This document shows, one piece after another, positions 49,763 through 58,532 of a stretch of 64,000 nt of DNA. The notes beneath the pieces were generated by a model. That model was not told where the DNA came from. It made no database searches and saw only the letters and a program-made list of their open reading frames with translations. Position 1 is the stretch's first letter. Every line of letters begins with the position of its first letter. Origin of the DNA: Micromonospora sediminicola (GTDB taxonomy: Bacteria > Actinomycetota > Actinomycetes > Mycobacteriales > Micromonosporaceae). Position numbers and translations under genes: made by a program. The stretch spans positions 3,610,501 to 3,674,500 of the forward strand of contig NZ_FLRH01000003.1 in the NCBI RefSeq assembly GCF_900089585.1. The letters are read 5' to 3'.

Positions 49763-52700
49763 TCAGGCGGTGTAGGGCAGGGTGACCGTCGAGCGGTCCC
49801 CGGTGCCCAGTGTGGTGGCGCCGGCGCCGATGGCGTTCCACACCTCCACGGTCACCGTGCCGCCGGCCAGGTCACCGAGCGTCCCGACGCCGGAGAGCAA
49901 CCCCCGGGCCTGGGTGTAGTGCTCCCACCCGGACACCGGGTCGGTGGCGAAGTACTGGTACGTCTCCACCCGGTCGGCGGTGCCGTCGCCGGTCAGGTCG
50001 TAGGAGACCCGGACGTGGGTGCCGTTGCCGACCGTCGTGCCCGCGTCCAGCAGCAGGTCGAACCGGGTCGCCTGGCCGGTGTAGCGGGCGGTCAGACCGG
50101 AGGCGGTGAACCGCAGCGGTTCCCCGCCCGTCGCCGGGACGGTCACCGTGGCCGACGCGCCGGCCGCGCCGGCCAGGCCGGCCGGGCCGACCAGGTGACG
50201 TTCCGCGGTGAATCCGCCCGACGCCGGCGGCGTCGTGGTGGCGGTGCTCCCGGCGTACGGCAGCACCAGGCGGGACGCGTCACCGATGCCGAGCGTGGTG
50301 GGCCCGGAGCCGATGGCGTTCCACACCTCGATCCGGACCGTGCCGCCGGACAGGTCGCCCAGCGTGCCGGTGGCCGAGGTGAGGCCCTGCGTCTGCCGGT
50401 AGTGCTCCACGCCGGTGACCGGGTCGGTGGCGTAGTACCGGTAGGTCTCCACCCGGTCGAAGCTGCCGTCGCCGGTGAGGTCGTAGGAGACCCGGGCCTG
50501 GACCCCGTTGCCGACCGCGGTGCCCGCGTCGACGGCCAGGTCGAACGCCGTGTTCCCGCCGGTGTACGTGCCGGTCAGCCCGGTGGCGGTGAAGACCTGC
50601 GCGTTGGCCGGCGCGCCGTCGTGGTTGCCGTTGGCCGCGGCCACCGTGACCGTGCCGGCCGGGCCGGCGGCGTCGCCCAGTGCCCCGCCGGAGCCCAGGT
50701 AGCGGGTCGGCTCCAGCGCCGGCGGCGGGGTCGTCGGCGTCGGGCTCGGGGTGGTCGGCGTCGGGCTCGGGGTGGTCGGCGTCGGCGTGGGGGTGCTGGG
50801 CGTCGGGGTCGGCGTCGACGTCGGCGGGGGACCGGTCGGCACCGTCACGCCGCCGGTGGCGCTGCCCCCGCTCCAGGTGTACGCCCCGGAGGTGACGGTC
50901 TTCCCGGCCGGCACCGCCAGCGTGGTGCCGTCGGAGAACGTGACCGTCAGCGGCGCCGCGGTGATGTTCGACGCCACGTACGTGCGCTCGGTGCCCGTGC
51001 GGAACACCTTCGCCAGCGGGTGGTTCGCGGTGACCGAGGTGTCCACCGTGCCGAGCGCGGCGAGGTTGCGGATCCAGTGGAACGTGTGCGCCTTGCTCTC
51101 GCCCTCCTCGCTGGCGAAGGTGCTGTTGGCCCGGAAGTTGCGCAACGCCTGCTCGCCGTCGCCGAGGGCCAGGAACTCCCAGATGATGTCCTGCCACACC
51201 GTCGGCGGGCCGTTCTTGTTGGCGAGCAGCTCCGCGTAGTTGGCCTTGACGTACTCCGGGTGGTCGCCGAGGTAGAGGTGACCGCCGGTGATCGGCAGCA
51301 TGTTGATGCCCTGGATCATCTCCGGCGCCGAGGAGAACCAGGTGGCGTACGCGCCGCCGTCGCCCCACACCATGCCGACGGTCTTGTGGCCGAAGGCGGC
51401 CGGGAAGTTCTCGTCGTGCACGTCGAACCAGTACTCGGAGATGGCCGCCGACTGGGTGGTCCACAGGTAGACGCCGGCGTCACGGACGGCGGTGTTCCCG
51501 GTGGCCTGACCCCACTGGATGAGCGCGTTGGCGAAGTTCATGCCCTCCGAGGAGGACTCCTGGTTGTTGCCGGCGAAGAACGGCGCCAGGCCGGAGGCCC
51601 AGTCGTGGCCGGCGTAGATGTCGAAGTCCCGCAGGTAGGGGAACCGGTTGTCGGCGCGGTCGTAGTTGTTGGCGTCGCGGATGAGCAGGTCCACCATGCC
51701 GCCGTAGCGGGTGTCGTCGGCCCAGCCCGGGTCGAACTTGGCGACCGTGGCCGCGGCGGCGACGAAGTAGCCGTAGTGGAAGTGGTGGTCGTTGAGGTCC
51801 TCGTCGGAGCCGTACGAGGCGGGGTAGCCGATGAGCGTGCCCCAGTTGCGGTCGTAGTAGAACAGCTGGCCGGTCTCGCCGGAGCTCGCGGTGAGCCAGT
51901 TGGTCAGCCGCGCCTTCATGGCGGTCACCGCCGCGTCGCGGACGGCGGTGAGGCCGAGCTGGTCGGCGATCTCGGCGATCCGGGCGGCCCGGCCGAGGCC
52001 CTTGCCGGCCCAGTAGGTGTCGCGTCCGCTGATCCCCTCCGGGTTGGCCAGTTCGGCGTTGAGGTAGTTGGTGACGGTGGTCAGGTCCGCGCCCGTCGCG
52101 TCACCCACCGCCGGCACCTCCGGCAGCACGCCGGTGTAGCGCATCGAGGTGGTGAAGGACGGCACCCCGACCAGCACCCGCATGGCGCCGCGCGCGGAGA
52201 CGTACGTGCCGGTGATCGGGGTGGCGCCGGTGAGGCTGCGCCACTGGTGCGGGTAGAGCGCCACCACCGTCTTCGTCTCGGTGCCCTCGCGGGGCGTGGT
52301 GGTGAACGCGTACGTGGTGCGCACCGTGCCGGCGGACTGGTCGTACGCGTAGCTCATCCGGGTGCCGGTGACGTGCGCGTGGGCGTACCTGCCGTACTCG
52401 TCGGCGAGGGCGGCTTTGTCCGCGCCGCCGGGCAGCACGGCCACGGAGAAATAGCCCTTGCCGGCGAGCGTCGAGCTGATGCCGGCGCCGTTGACGGTCC
52501 AGGTCGCGCCGGTCGGCGCGTACGCGACGTAGTCGTGGCCGTTGACGGTGAAGCCGATGGTGGCCCCGGAGTTGCGCCAGACCGTCGGCGTCGCGGTGGC
52601 GGTGAGCTGCGCGGCGCCGCCGCCGGTGACGGTGTAGTAGCTGAACGGCAGCCCGTGGCCGATGGTGGCCCGCATGCTCCGGTTGCCGTCGCTCCAGTCG

Positions 52701-53257
52701 GCGGTGACCGTCCAGTCGGTCCAGTCGGCGGCCTTGACCACGGGCGCGGCGAGGCCGGCCACCCCGACCCGGACGTCCTCGGTGTACGGGTAGTGGAACT
52801 CGCCGACCCCGGTGGCGGTGCCGCTGATCGCCGGCGTGGTGGTGTACGACAGCCCGAGCCCGTTGTTCTCGGCCTTGAACGCCAGCGGGTGGGCCTGGAG
52901 GTTCTCGCTGCCGCCGCAGTTGTTGCGCTTCCAGATCAGCGACGACCACCAGTCGTTGGTGGGGATCGCGCCGGCCGGGGCGTCCGCGGTGGCGAAGATC
53001 CGCGGGTTGGTGCTGACGGTGCCGCAGCCCTTGGGCAGCACGGCGCCGGGCGGCAGCGTCTCGGTGTAGCTGCCCGCGCCGACGGTGCCGGCGGCGGCGG
53101 TGCCGCCACCGCCGACCACGACGCCGAGCAGTCCGGCCGCGAGCACGGACACGGCGGCGAGGGCGACCACACGACGGGGGCGTCGGCGGGCGGGGGACGG
53201 AACCGGTTCCGGCAGCGGTGCGGCGCCGGGGGAGAAGTCCCGCAGGGGGAGTGTCAT
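49763..53257 (-). CDS. Secreted GH81 endo-beta-1,3-glucanase with two C-terminal binding modules
   Basis: A 1,164-residue exported enzyme. A long signal or anchor segment (basic start, hydrophobic residues about 29-57) leads to the GH81 domain (about 65-760), with LNDHHFHYGYF near 478 and NNQESSSEGMNF near 558, the latter holding the likely catalytic Glu residues. A Pro/Thr linker (about 810-850) is followed by two homologous modules of about 95 residues (near 860-990 and 1020-1164), each with ARVSYDLTGDG or its variant and VEVWNAIG, probably glucan-binding (CBM56-like). It should degrade fungal-wall or algal beta-1,3-glucan. Its promoter has two LacI-type operators, shared in type with the GH16 gene. 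Confidence 0.92.
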   Translation of the reverse strand: MTLPLRDFSPGAAPLPEPVPSPARRRPRRVVALAAVSVLAAGLLGVVVGGGGTAAAGTVGAGSYTETLPPGAVLPKGCGTVSTNPRIFATADAPAGAIPTNDWWSSLIWKRNNCGGSENLQAHPLAFKAENNGLGLSYTTTPAISGTATGVGEFHYPYTEDVRVGVAGLAAPVVKAADWTDWTVTADWSDGNRSMRATIGHGLPFSYYTVTGGGAAQLTATATPTVWRNSGATIGFTVNGHDYVAYAPTGATWTVNGAGISSTLAGKGYFSVAVLPGGADKAALADEYGRYAHAHVTGTRMSYAYDQSAGTVRTTYAFTTTPREGTETKTVVALYPHQWRSLTGATPITGTYVSARGAMRVLVGVPSFTTSMRYTGVLPEVPAVGDATGADLTTVTNYLNAELANPEGISGRDTYWAGKGLGRAARIAEIADQLGLTAVRDAAVTAMKARLTNWLTASSGETGQLFYYDRNWGTLIGYPASYGSDEDLNDHHFHYGYFVAAAATVAKFDPGWADDTRYGGMVDLLIRDANNYDRADNRFPYLRDFDIYAGHDWASGLAPFFAGNNQESSSEGMNFANALIQWGQATGNTAVRDAGVYLWTTQSAAISEYWFDVHDENFPAAFGHKTVGMVWGDGGAYATWFSSAPEMIQGINMLPITGGHLYLGDHPEYVKANYAELLANKNGPPTVWQDIIWEFLALGDGEQALRNFRANSTFASEEGESKAHTFHWIRNLAALGTVDTSVTANHPLAKVFRTGTERTYVASNITAAPLTVTFSDGTTLAVPAGKTVTSGAYTWSGGSATGGVTVPTGPPPTSTPTPTPSTPTPTPTTPSPTPTTPSPTPTTPPPALEPTRYLGSGGALGDAAGPAGTVTVAAANGNHDGAPANAQVFTATGLTGTYTGGNTAFDLAVDAGTAVGNGVQARVSYDLTGDGSFDRVETYRYYATDPVTGVEHYRQTQGLTSATGTLGDLSGGTVRIEVWNAIGSGPTTLGIGDASRLVLPYAGSTATTTPPASGGFTAERHLVGPAGLAGAAGASATVTVPATGGEPLRFTASGLTARYTGQATRFDLLLDAGTTVGNGTHVRVSYDLTGDGTADRVETYQYFATDPVSGWEHYTQARGLLSGVGTLGDLAGGTVTVEVWNAIGAGATTLGTGDRSTVTLPYTA

Positions 53258-53309
53258 GGAGGTCCCCTTCAGAGGAGAAGGCGGGGTACGGGTGGTGGTC
53301 CGATGGTCG

Positions 53310-53389
53310 AGAGAGCGCTCTCTTGAGAAGCGAGATTAGGTTCCGGTTACGCGTCCGTCAATGTCTCGTTACCGAAGAGAGCGCTCTCT
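53310..53389 (-). promoter_or_regulatory. GH81 promoter flanked by two LacI-type operators
   Basis: On the minus strand TTGACG (53361-53356), 17 bp and TAATCT (53338-53333) form the promoter. The 14-bp palindrome AGAGAGCGCTCTCT occurs twice: 53376-53389, upstream of -35, and 53310-53323, just after the -10. Two operators 66 bp apart, six helical turns, would allow looping repression by a CebR-like LacI protein. Confidence 0.8.
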
Positions 53390-53524
53390 CGACCATCCCC
53401 GACGCCCCCCGGTGGACCTCCGAAACGCCTCTGACCAGGGGCGACGGGAACAGCACGGCACCACCCTCCGCCGTACCCGATGCGGCGGCGGAGGGCGGTG
53501 CGCGGCTTTTGCGAGTTGCGGCGC

Positions 53525-53836
53525 TCAGGCGGCGGTCGCGGCGAGCCGGTCCATACCGGACACCGGCGCCGGGGCGATGCCCGGCTGCTCGCCGCCGCCG
53601 GTGCGGCGCGGCCCGGGCGCGACGGCCGACCGCGGCGTGCGGGCGGCGGTCAGGCCGAGCTGCGCGGCGTCCCAGGCGGCGCAGGGCCACGCGGCGCCGG
53701 CGCAGCTCGGGCTGGCGCACACCCGCTCCGCGTCGGGCTGGTGCGCGTCGGCCACCGCGGTGGCCAGATCCCACAGCAACGGATCGGTCACCTCGTCGGG
53801 ACGGTCGGTGACGCGGTCTGTGCTGGCTTCGGACAT
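53525..53836 (-). CDS. Small Cys-rich protein with WPC motif (3)
   Basis: A 103-residue protein of unknown function. The central motif RVCASPSCAGAAWPCAAWDAAQL (residues about 37-59) shares the spaced Cys and W-P-C of the pair at 15054-15637, though the C-x-x-C is replaced by C-x4-C. The start is an ATG with GGGGGG eight bases upstream. The N-terminus is acidic (TDRPDEVTDPLLWDLATAVADA) and the C-terminus Pro/Gly-rich. It stands alone between the GH81 promoter and the YciO gene. Confidence 0.6.
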   Translation of the reverse strand: MSEASTDRVTDRPDEVTDPLLWDLATAVADAHQPDAERVCASPSCAGAAWPCAAWDAAQLGLTAARTPRSAVAPGPRRTGGGEQPGIAPAPVSGMDRLAATAA

Positions 53837-53932
53837 GTTCGGTCCCCCCTGTCGTGAACGGCCCCCACCTGTTTCCGGAACCGGCCCCCGGCAAACCTGC
53901 GCCCGGCCCGCCACGGGCATAGGCTGGCCGGC

Positions 53933-54553
53933 GTGGCGAGGTACTACGACCTGCATCCGGACAATCCCCAACCCCGGGTGATCCGGCAGGTGGTGAGCCT
54001 GCTGCGCGACGACGGGGTGATCGTCTACCCGACCGACTCCTGCTACGCGTTGGGCTGCCGGCTCGACAACCGGGCCGGCGTGGAGCGGATCCGGGAGATC
54101 CGGCGGCTCGACGACCGGCACCCGTTCACGCTGGTCTGCGCCGACTTCGCCCAGCTCGGCCAGTTCGTCAAGCTCAGCAACGCCGTCTTCCGGCAGGTGA
54201 AGTCCGTCATCCCGGGCAGCTACACGTTCATCCTGCCGGCGACCGCGGAGGTGCCCCGCCGCTTGCAGGACCCGCGCCGACGGGTGGTCGGGGCTCGCGT
54301 GCCGAGGCACACGGTGACCCAGGCGCTGCTCGCCGAACTGGGTGAGCCGCTGCTCTCCAGCACCCTGCTGCTGCCCGGTGAGGAGGAGCCGATGACCCAG
54401 GGCTGGGAGATCAAGGAGCGGCTCGACCACCTGGTCGACGCCGTGGTCGACGCCGGCGACTGCGGGCTCGAACCCACCACCGTGGTCGACCTGTCCGGCC
54501 CGGAGCCGGAGATCCTGCGCCGCGGCGCCGGCGACCCCGCCCGCTTCGAGTAG
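53933..54553 (+). CDS. YrdC/Sua5-family threonylcarbamoyl-AMP synthase-like protein (YciO type)
   Basis: A 206-residue YrdC-fold protein: VIVYPTDSCYALGC near residue 30, KHPF-like RHPFTLVC near 63, then SYTFILPAT and VGARVPRH. Sua5/YrdC makes threonylcarbamoyl-AMP for tRNA t6A; this one is of the YciO/short type, often a paralogue, so the t6A role is only likely. TAGGCT lies seven bases before the GTG start. It is followed by the Na+/H+ antiporter but a 76-bp gap separates them. Confidence 0.85.
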   Translation: MARYYDLHPDNPQPRVIRQVVSLLRDDGVIVYPTDSCYALGCRLDNRAGVERIREIRRLDDRHPFTLVCADFAQLGQFVKLSNAVFRQVKSVIPGSYTFILPATAEVPRRLQDPRRRVVGARVPRHTVTQALLAELGEPLLSSTLLLPGEEEPMTQGWEIKERLDHLVDAVVDAGDCGLEPTTVVDLSGPEPEILRRGAGDPARFE

Positions 54554-54629
54554 CGATCGGCCCGTTCCGCCCCGCCGGACCCGCCTCGTGCGGCACGGTG
54601 GACCCGGCGGACGGTGACGGGGGTACGGC

Positions 54630-56204
54630 GTGGACGCACTCGTGCTGATCACGGTGCTCGGCGTCACCGTGCTCGTCGGCACGACCATCGGCGGCCGCTA
54701 CAGCGTCGCCCCGCCCGTGCTGCTCATCTCCATGGGCGCGCTGCTCGGGCTGCTGCCGCCGTTCGACAACGTGGTCCTCGAGCCCGAGGTCGTGCTGGTG
54801 CTGTTCCTCCCGGCGATCCTCTACCGGGAGAGCCTGGTGACCAGCCTCCGGGAGATCCGGGCCAACCTCGCGGTGATCGTGGGGCTGGCCGTCGCGCTGG
54901 TGATCATCACGATGGTCGCGGTCGCGTACGTGGCGCAGGCCCTGGGTGTCGAGCCGGCCGCCGCCTGGGTGCTCGGCGCGGTGCTGGCGCCCACCGACGC
55001 CGCCGCCGTCGCCGGCCTGGCCAAGCGGATGCCGCGCGGCATCCTCACCACGCTGCGCGCGGAGAGCCTGGTCAACGACGGAACGGCGCTGGTCCTGTTC
55101 GCGGTGACGGTCGGGGTGATCGCGGGCGGGACGGTGCCCGGCCCGTTGGTGCTCACCGGAGAGTTCGTCGGCAAGTCGCTCGGCGGGGTGGCCGCCGGGC
55201 TGCTCGTCGGCGGGGTGGTGGTGCTGATCCGCAAGCACGTCGACGACCCGATGCGTGAGGGCGGCCTGAGCATCCTCACCCCGTTCGTCGCGTTCCTGCT
55301 CGCCGACGCGGTACGCGCCAGCGGGGTGCTCGCGGTGGTCGTCTCCGGGCTGCTGCTGTCCTACGCCGGTCCCCGGGTGATCCGGGCCCGCTCCCGGGTC
55401 ACCGCGTACGCGTTCTGGGACCTCTCCACCTTCATGATCAACGGCAGCCTGTTCGTGCTGCTCGGCATGCAGGTGCCCCGCTCGTTGCGCAGCATCACCA
55501 GCCACTCGCCGATGGCCTCGCTGGGCATCGCGGTGCTGGTCGCCCTGGTCGTGGTGGTCACCCGGCTGGCCTGGGTGCACCTGTCGGTGACCGCGCTGCA
55601 GCGCGTCGACCGGCGGGAGTCGCGGCGGTCCCGTCACTTCGACGCCCGGATGCGGACCGCCGCGGGCTGGGCCGGCTTCCGCGGCGCGGTCTCCCTCGCC
55701 GCGGCGCTGGCCGTGCCGGTCACCATGCACGACGGGACCCCGGTGCGCGAACGTGACCTGATCATCTTCGTCACCGTGGTGGTGATCGTGCTGATCATGG
55801 TGGTGCAGGGCACCACGCTGCCGGCGGTCGTCACCTGGGCCGGCCTGGTCGGCGACCGGGAGCGCGACCACGAGGTGCGGTGGGCCCGGATCCGGGCCAC
55901 CGAGGCGGCCCTGGAGGCGCTGCCCCAGGTCGCGGCCGAGCTGGGCGCCTCGTCTGACACGGTGGACCGGCTCCGGTCGGACTACGAGGACCACCTCGCC
56001 GACGTCCGGCGGCCGCCCGACGAGGCGACGGGGGAGGAGCGGGAGGCAACCCGCAGGTTGAAGCTGGAGTTGCTGGACCGCAAGCGGCGGGAGGTCACCC
56101 GGCTGCGCAACAGCAACCAGATCGACGACGCGGTGCTACGGCAGCTCCAGGCCGGCGTCGACATCGAGGAGATCCGGCTGCTCGGCCCCGAGGTGGAGGA
56201 CTGA
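54630..56204 (+). CDS. CPA1-family Na+/H+ antiporter
   Basis: A 524-residue monovalent cation:proton antiporter with about twelve helices. The transport core shows LGAVLAPTDAAAVAGLAKR near 110 and AESLVNDGTALVLF near 148, the conserved N-D motif of the NhaP/CPA1 group. A cytoplasmic helical tail (about 410-524) is Glu/Arg-rich and may regulate activity. It exchanges Na+ or K+ for protons for pH and salt control. The GTG start is the first in the frame before the first helix. Confidence 0.9.
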   Translation: MDALVLITVLGVTVLVGTTIGGRYSVAPPVLLISMGALLGLLPPFDNVVLEPEVVLVLFLPAILYRESLVTSLREIRANLAVIVGLAVALVIITMVAVAYVAQALGVEPAAAWVLGAVLAPTDAAAVAGLAKRMPRGILTTLRAESLVNDGTALVLFAVTVGVIAGGTVPGPLVLTGEFVGKSLGGVAAGLLVGGVVVLIRKHVDDPMREGGLSILTPFVAFLLADAVRASGVLAVVVSGLLLSYAGPRVIRARSRVTAYAFWDLSTFMINGSLFVLLGMQVPRSLRSITSHSPMASLGIAVLVALVVVVTRLAWVHLSVTALQRVDRRESRRSRHFDARMRTAAGWAGFRGAVSLAAALAVPVTMHDGTPVRERDLIIFVTVVVIVLIMVVQGTTLPAVVTWAGLVGDRERDHEVRWARIRATEAALEALPQVAAELGASSDTVDRLRSDYEDHLADVRRPPDEATGEEREATRRLKLELLDRKRREVTRLRNSNQIDDAVLRQLQAGVDIEEIRLLGPEVED

Positions 56205-56211
56205 GCCGGAC

Positions 56212-56234
56212 GGCCGCGCCGGACCGGCGCGGCC
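56212..56234. terminator. Hairpin between convergent genes
   Basis: GGCCGCGCC (56212-56220) pairs perfectly with GGCGCGGCC (56226-56234) around GGACC, between the antiporter and the beta-propeller genes. Confidence 0.6.
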
Positions 56235-56243
56235 GCCGGTGGC

Positions 56244-57176
56244 TCAGCGCCCGTCGATCGCGACCACCGTGTACGGCGTGGTCGGCGTCGGCGGCGTGGT
56301 GAAGCGGGCGTTGGGCAGGTAGAGCCGGCCCAGGGCGGCGGCGACCGTGGTCGGCACGTCGAAGTCCGGATCGGTCAGGATCCGCCGCACCGTGCCGGCG
56401 GTGCCGGTGCGGTTCAGCTCGACCAGCGCGACCTGGTTGAGCCGGTTCTGCACCACGACCAGCGTGCGGCCGAGCAGCAGCAGGCCGTCACCGTTGTCGA
56501 ACCGGTGCCCCGGCACGTCGACGGCGGTGGTGACGCCGGTGGCCGGGTCGACCCGGAACAGGGTGCCGGTGTTCGACTGCACCACGATCAGCGCCCGCCC
56601 GTCCGGGGTGGGCGCGATGCCGTTCAGGTTGACGCCGGTGCCGCTCTGCTGGAAGTCGCCGGTGAGCCCGAGCGTGGTGAACCCGTCGGCCGGCGGCAGC
56701 GCGCCGCCGTGCCCCAGCGGCAGCCGGTGGAGCACCGGTCGGTTCGAGTCGGTGAACCAGGCGGCGTCCCGGGTGAGCACCACGTCGTTGACGAACGTGG
56801 GGGCGCTCGCGAACTGGTAGCGGGCGAGGACGGCGCCGGTCCGGGCGTCGACCACCCGCGCGTCCCCGGCGGTGCCGCCGGCCACGAAGAGCCGGCCCCG
56901 GGGGTCGACCTTCAGGCCCAGCGACGGGGTGCCGGTGGGCGGGCTGAGTCGGGCGCCGGCGCCGGTGACCAGGTCGGCGCGGTAGATCTCGCCGGTGGCC
57001 CGCGAGCCGAGGTAGGCGTACCGGCCGGCGGCCGCGATGCCCTCCGGCTGGAAGCCGTCCGGCAGCGCGAGGACGGTCGGCCGGCGGTCGTGGGCGGCGG
57101 CGGGGGTGGGGGCGACGGTGCTGACGAGCGCGGCGGTCAGGGCGACGCCGAGGGCGGCGCGGATGCGTCGGTTCAC
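56244..57176 (-). CDS. Secreted SMP-30/gluconolactonase-like beta-propeller
   Basis: A 310-residue exported protein. The signal peptide is residues 1-29 (PTPAAAH). The rest is a six-bladed propeller resembling SMP-30 and Vgb-type proteins: PDGFQPEGIAAAGRYAYLGS at the start, KVDPRGRLFVAGG, FVNDVVLTRDAAWFTDS and NGIAPTPDGRALIVVQ as recurring blades. Lactonase activity is possible but the metal ligands are not clear. GTG 57176 is supported by GGAAGG seven bases upstream. It is divergent from the S1 protease at 57310. Confidence 0.82.
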   Translation of the reverse strand: MNRRIRAALGVALTAALVSTVAPTPAAAHDRRPTVLALPDGFQPEGIAAAGRYAYLGSRATGEIYRADLVTGAGARLSPPTGTPSLGLKVDPRGRLFVAGGTAGDARVVDARTGAVLARYQFASAPTFVNDVVLTRDAAWFTDSNRPVLHRLPLGHGGALPPADGFTTLGLTGDFQQSGTGVNLNGIAPTPDGRALIVVQSNTGTLFRVDPATGVTTAVDVPGHRFDNGDGLLLLGRTLVVVQNRLNQVALVELNRTGTAGTVRRILTDPDFDVPTTVAAALGRLYLPNARFTTPPTPTTPYTVVAIDGR

Positions 57177-57309
57177 TGTGCACCTTCCGGGTCGACGGTG
57201 GGGCCGGAACCCGCCCCACTGTACGTTCGCCGACCGGCGCTTGAACGGATGCGGCCCGGGGGTCGATGCTTGACGGCATCGACCGACAACAATGAGAGAG
57301 GTGCCCCGG

Positions 57310-58151
57310 ATGCGCCGACCCACGCTCCTCGCCCTCGTCCTGACCGCCCTGCTGGCCGCCACCCCGGCCGCCGCCCGGGCCGCCGCGGCCCCGCACCCCG
57401 ACCCGGGGGCGCTCGCCGCGATCCGGACCGCCGGCACCGCCTGGGGGCACGACCCCGCCACCGGCCGCCCGGCCGTCACCGTCGACGACACGGTACGCGG
57501 GCCCGCGCTGGCCGCCGTGCGCCGCGACGCCGCGCGGGCCGGGGCGGTGCTGCGCCACGAGCCCGGCCGGCTGCGCACGCTCATCGCCGGCGGTCAGGCG
57601 ATCTACGGCGGCGGCGGACGCTGCTCGCTCGGCGCGAACGTGCGCAGCGGCAGCACGTGGTACCTCGTCACCGCCGGGCACTGCACGAACCTCGCCGGCA
57701 CCTGGTACGCCGACAGCGCCCGCACCACGGTGCTGGGCAGCCGCGCCGGCAGCAGCTTCCCCGGCAACGACTACGGCGTGGTGCGCTACACCGGCACGGT
57801 CGCGCACCCGAGCGCCGTGTACACCCACCCGGGCCAGGTCACCGTCTACGGCGCCGGCTCCGCGTACGTCGGGCAGGCGGTCTGCCGCAGCGGCGCCACC
57901 ACCGGCGTGCGGTGCGGCACGGTGACCGGGCTGAACCAGACCGTCAACTACGCCGAGGGCGCGTCAGCGGGCTGATCCGCACGAACATCTGCGCCGAGCC
58001 CGGCGACAGCGGCGGCCCGCTCTACGTGGCCGCCACCGGCACGGTCCTCGGGATCCTCTCCGGCGGCAGCGGCAACTGCACCAGCGGCGGGACCAGCTAC
58101 TACCAGCCCATTCTGGAGATCCTCGCCGCGTACGGCCTGAGCATCCCCTGA
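57310..58151 (+). pseudogene. Frameshifted S1 (streptogrisin-like) serine protease
   Basis: Two overlapping frames together encode one secreted protease of about 280 residues. The first (57310-57975) has a signal peptide (MRRPTLLALVLTALLAATPA), a short propeptide, the catalytic His in TAGHC and Asp in NDYGVVRY. It then stops at 57973 after AEGASAG. The continuing homology lies one frame away: SGLIRTNICAEPGDSGGPL, with the catalytic Ser, ends at 58151. A single missing base near 57959-57967 explains it. ATG 57310 follows GAGAGAGG. It is either a real loss-of-function, a sequencing error, or much less likely a -1 programmed shift. Confidence 0.85.
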
Positions 58152-58161
58152 CCGGCGCGGC

Positions 58162-58494
58162 TCACTCGTCGCCGGGCACGGCCATCTCGCCCAGGCGGGA
58201 CCAGTCCTGCTGTGGCACGGTCGCGTTGACGATCCGCGGCGTCTCGGCCAGGTGCGGCGGCAGCGTGCGCTGCGCCTCGCGGAAGTGCGCCGACTGCACG
58301 TGCGCCGCGCCGGCCGCGTCGTCGCGGAACGCCTCGACCAGCACGTACTCGGTCGGGTCGTCGAGACTGCGGGACCAGTCGAACCACAGGCAGCCGGGCT
58401 CGGCCCGGGTCGCCTCGGTGAAGTCGGCGGCGATCCGCGGCCAGGTGTCGGCGTCCTCCGGGCGGACCCGGAACTTGGCGGTGATGAAGATCAT
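58162..58494 (-). CDS. Antibiotic biosynthesis monooxygenase (ABM/YgiN-like) protein
   Basis: A 110-residue dimeric alpha-beta barrel-type protein: MIFITAKFRVRPEDADTWP at the start, EPGCLWFDWSRSLDDP near 35 and YVLVEAFRDDAAGAAHVQSAHF near 50-70, the standard ABM layout. Family members oxidise quinols or polyketide-like aromatics without a cofactor, or act as stress-related enzymes. It is convergent with the frameshifted protease and follows the 58533 gene by 38 bp on the same strand. Confidence 0.85.
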   Translation of the reverse strand: MIFITAKFRVRPEDADTWPRIAADFTEATRAEPGCLWFDWSRSLDDPTEYVLVEAFRDDAAGAAHVQSAHFREAQRTLPPHLAETPRIVNATVPQQDWSRLGEMAVPGDE

Positions 58495-58532
58495 GGCCTC
58501 AGGCTACCCAGGTCGGGTGGCCGACGCGCGGG

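Noticed and set aside
57955..57975. Programmed -1 frameshift in the S1 protease
   Set aside because: No X-XXY-YYZ slippery site or downstream pseudoknot-like stem is apparent; a one-base loss explains it better.
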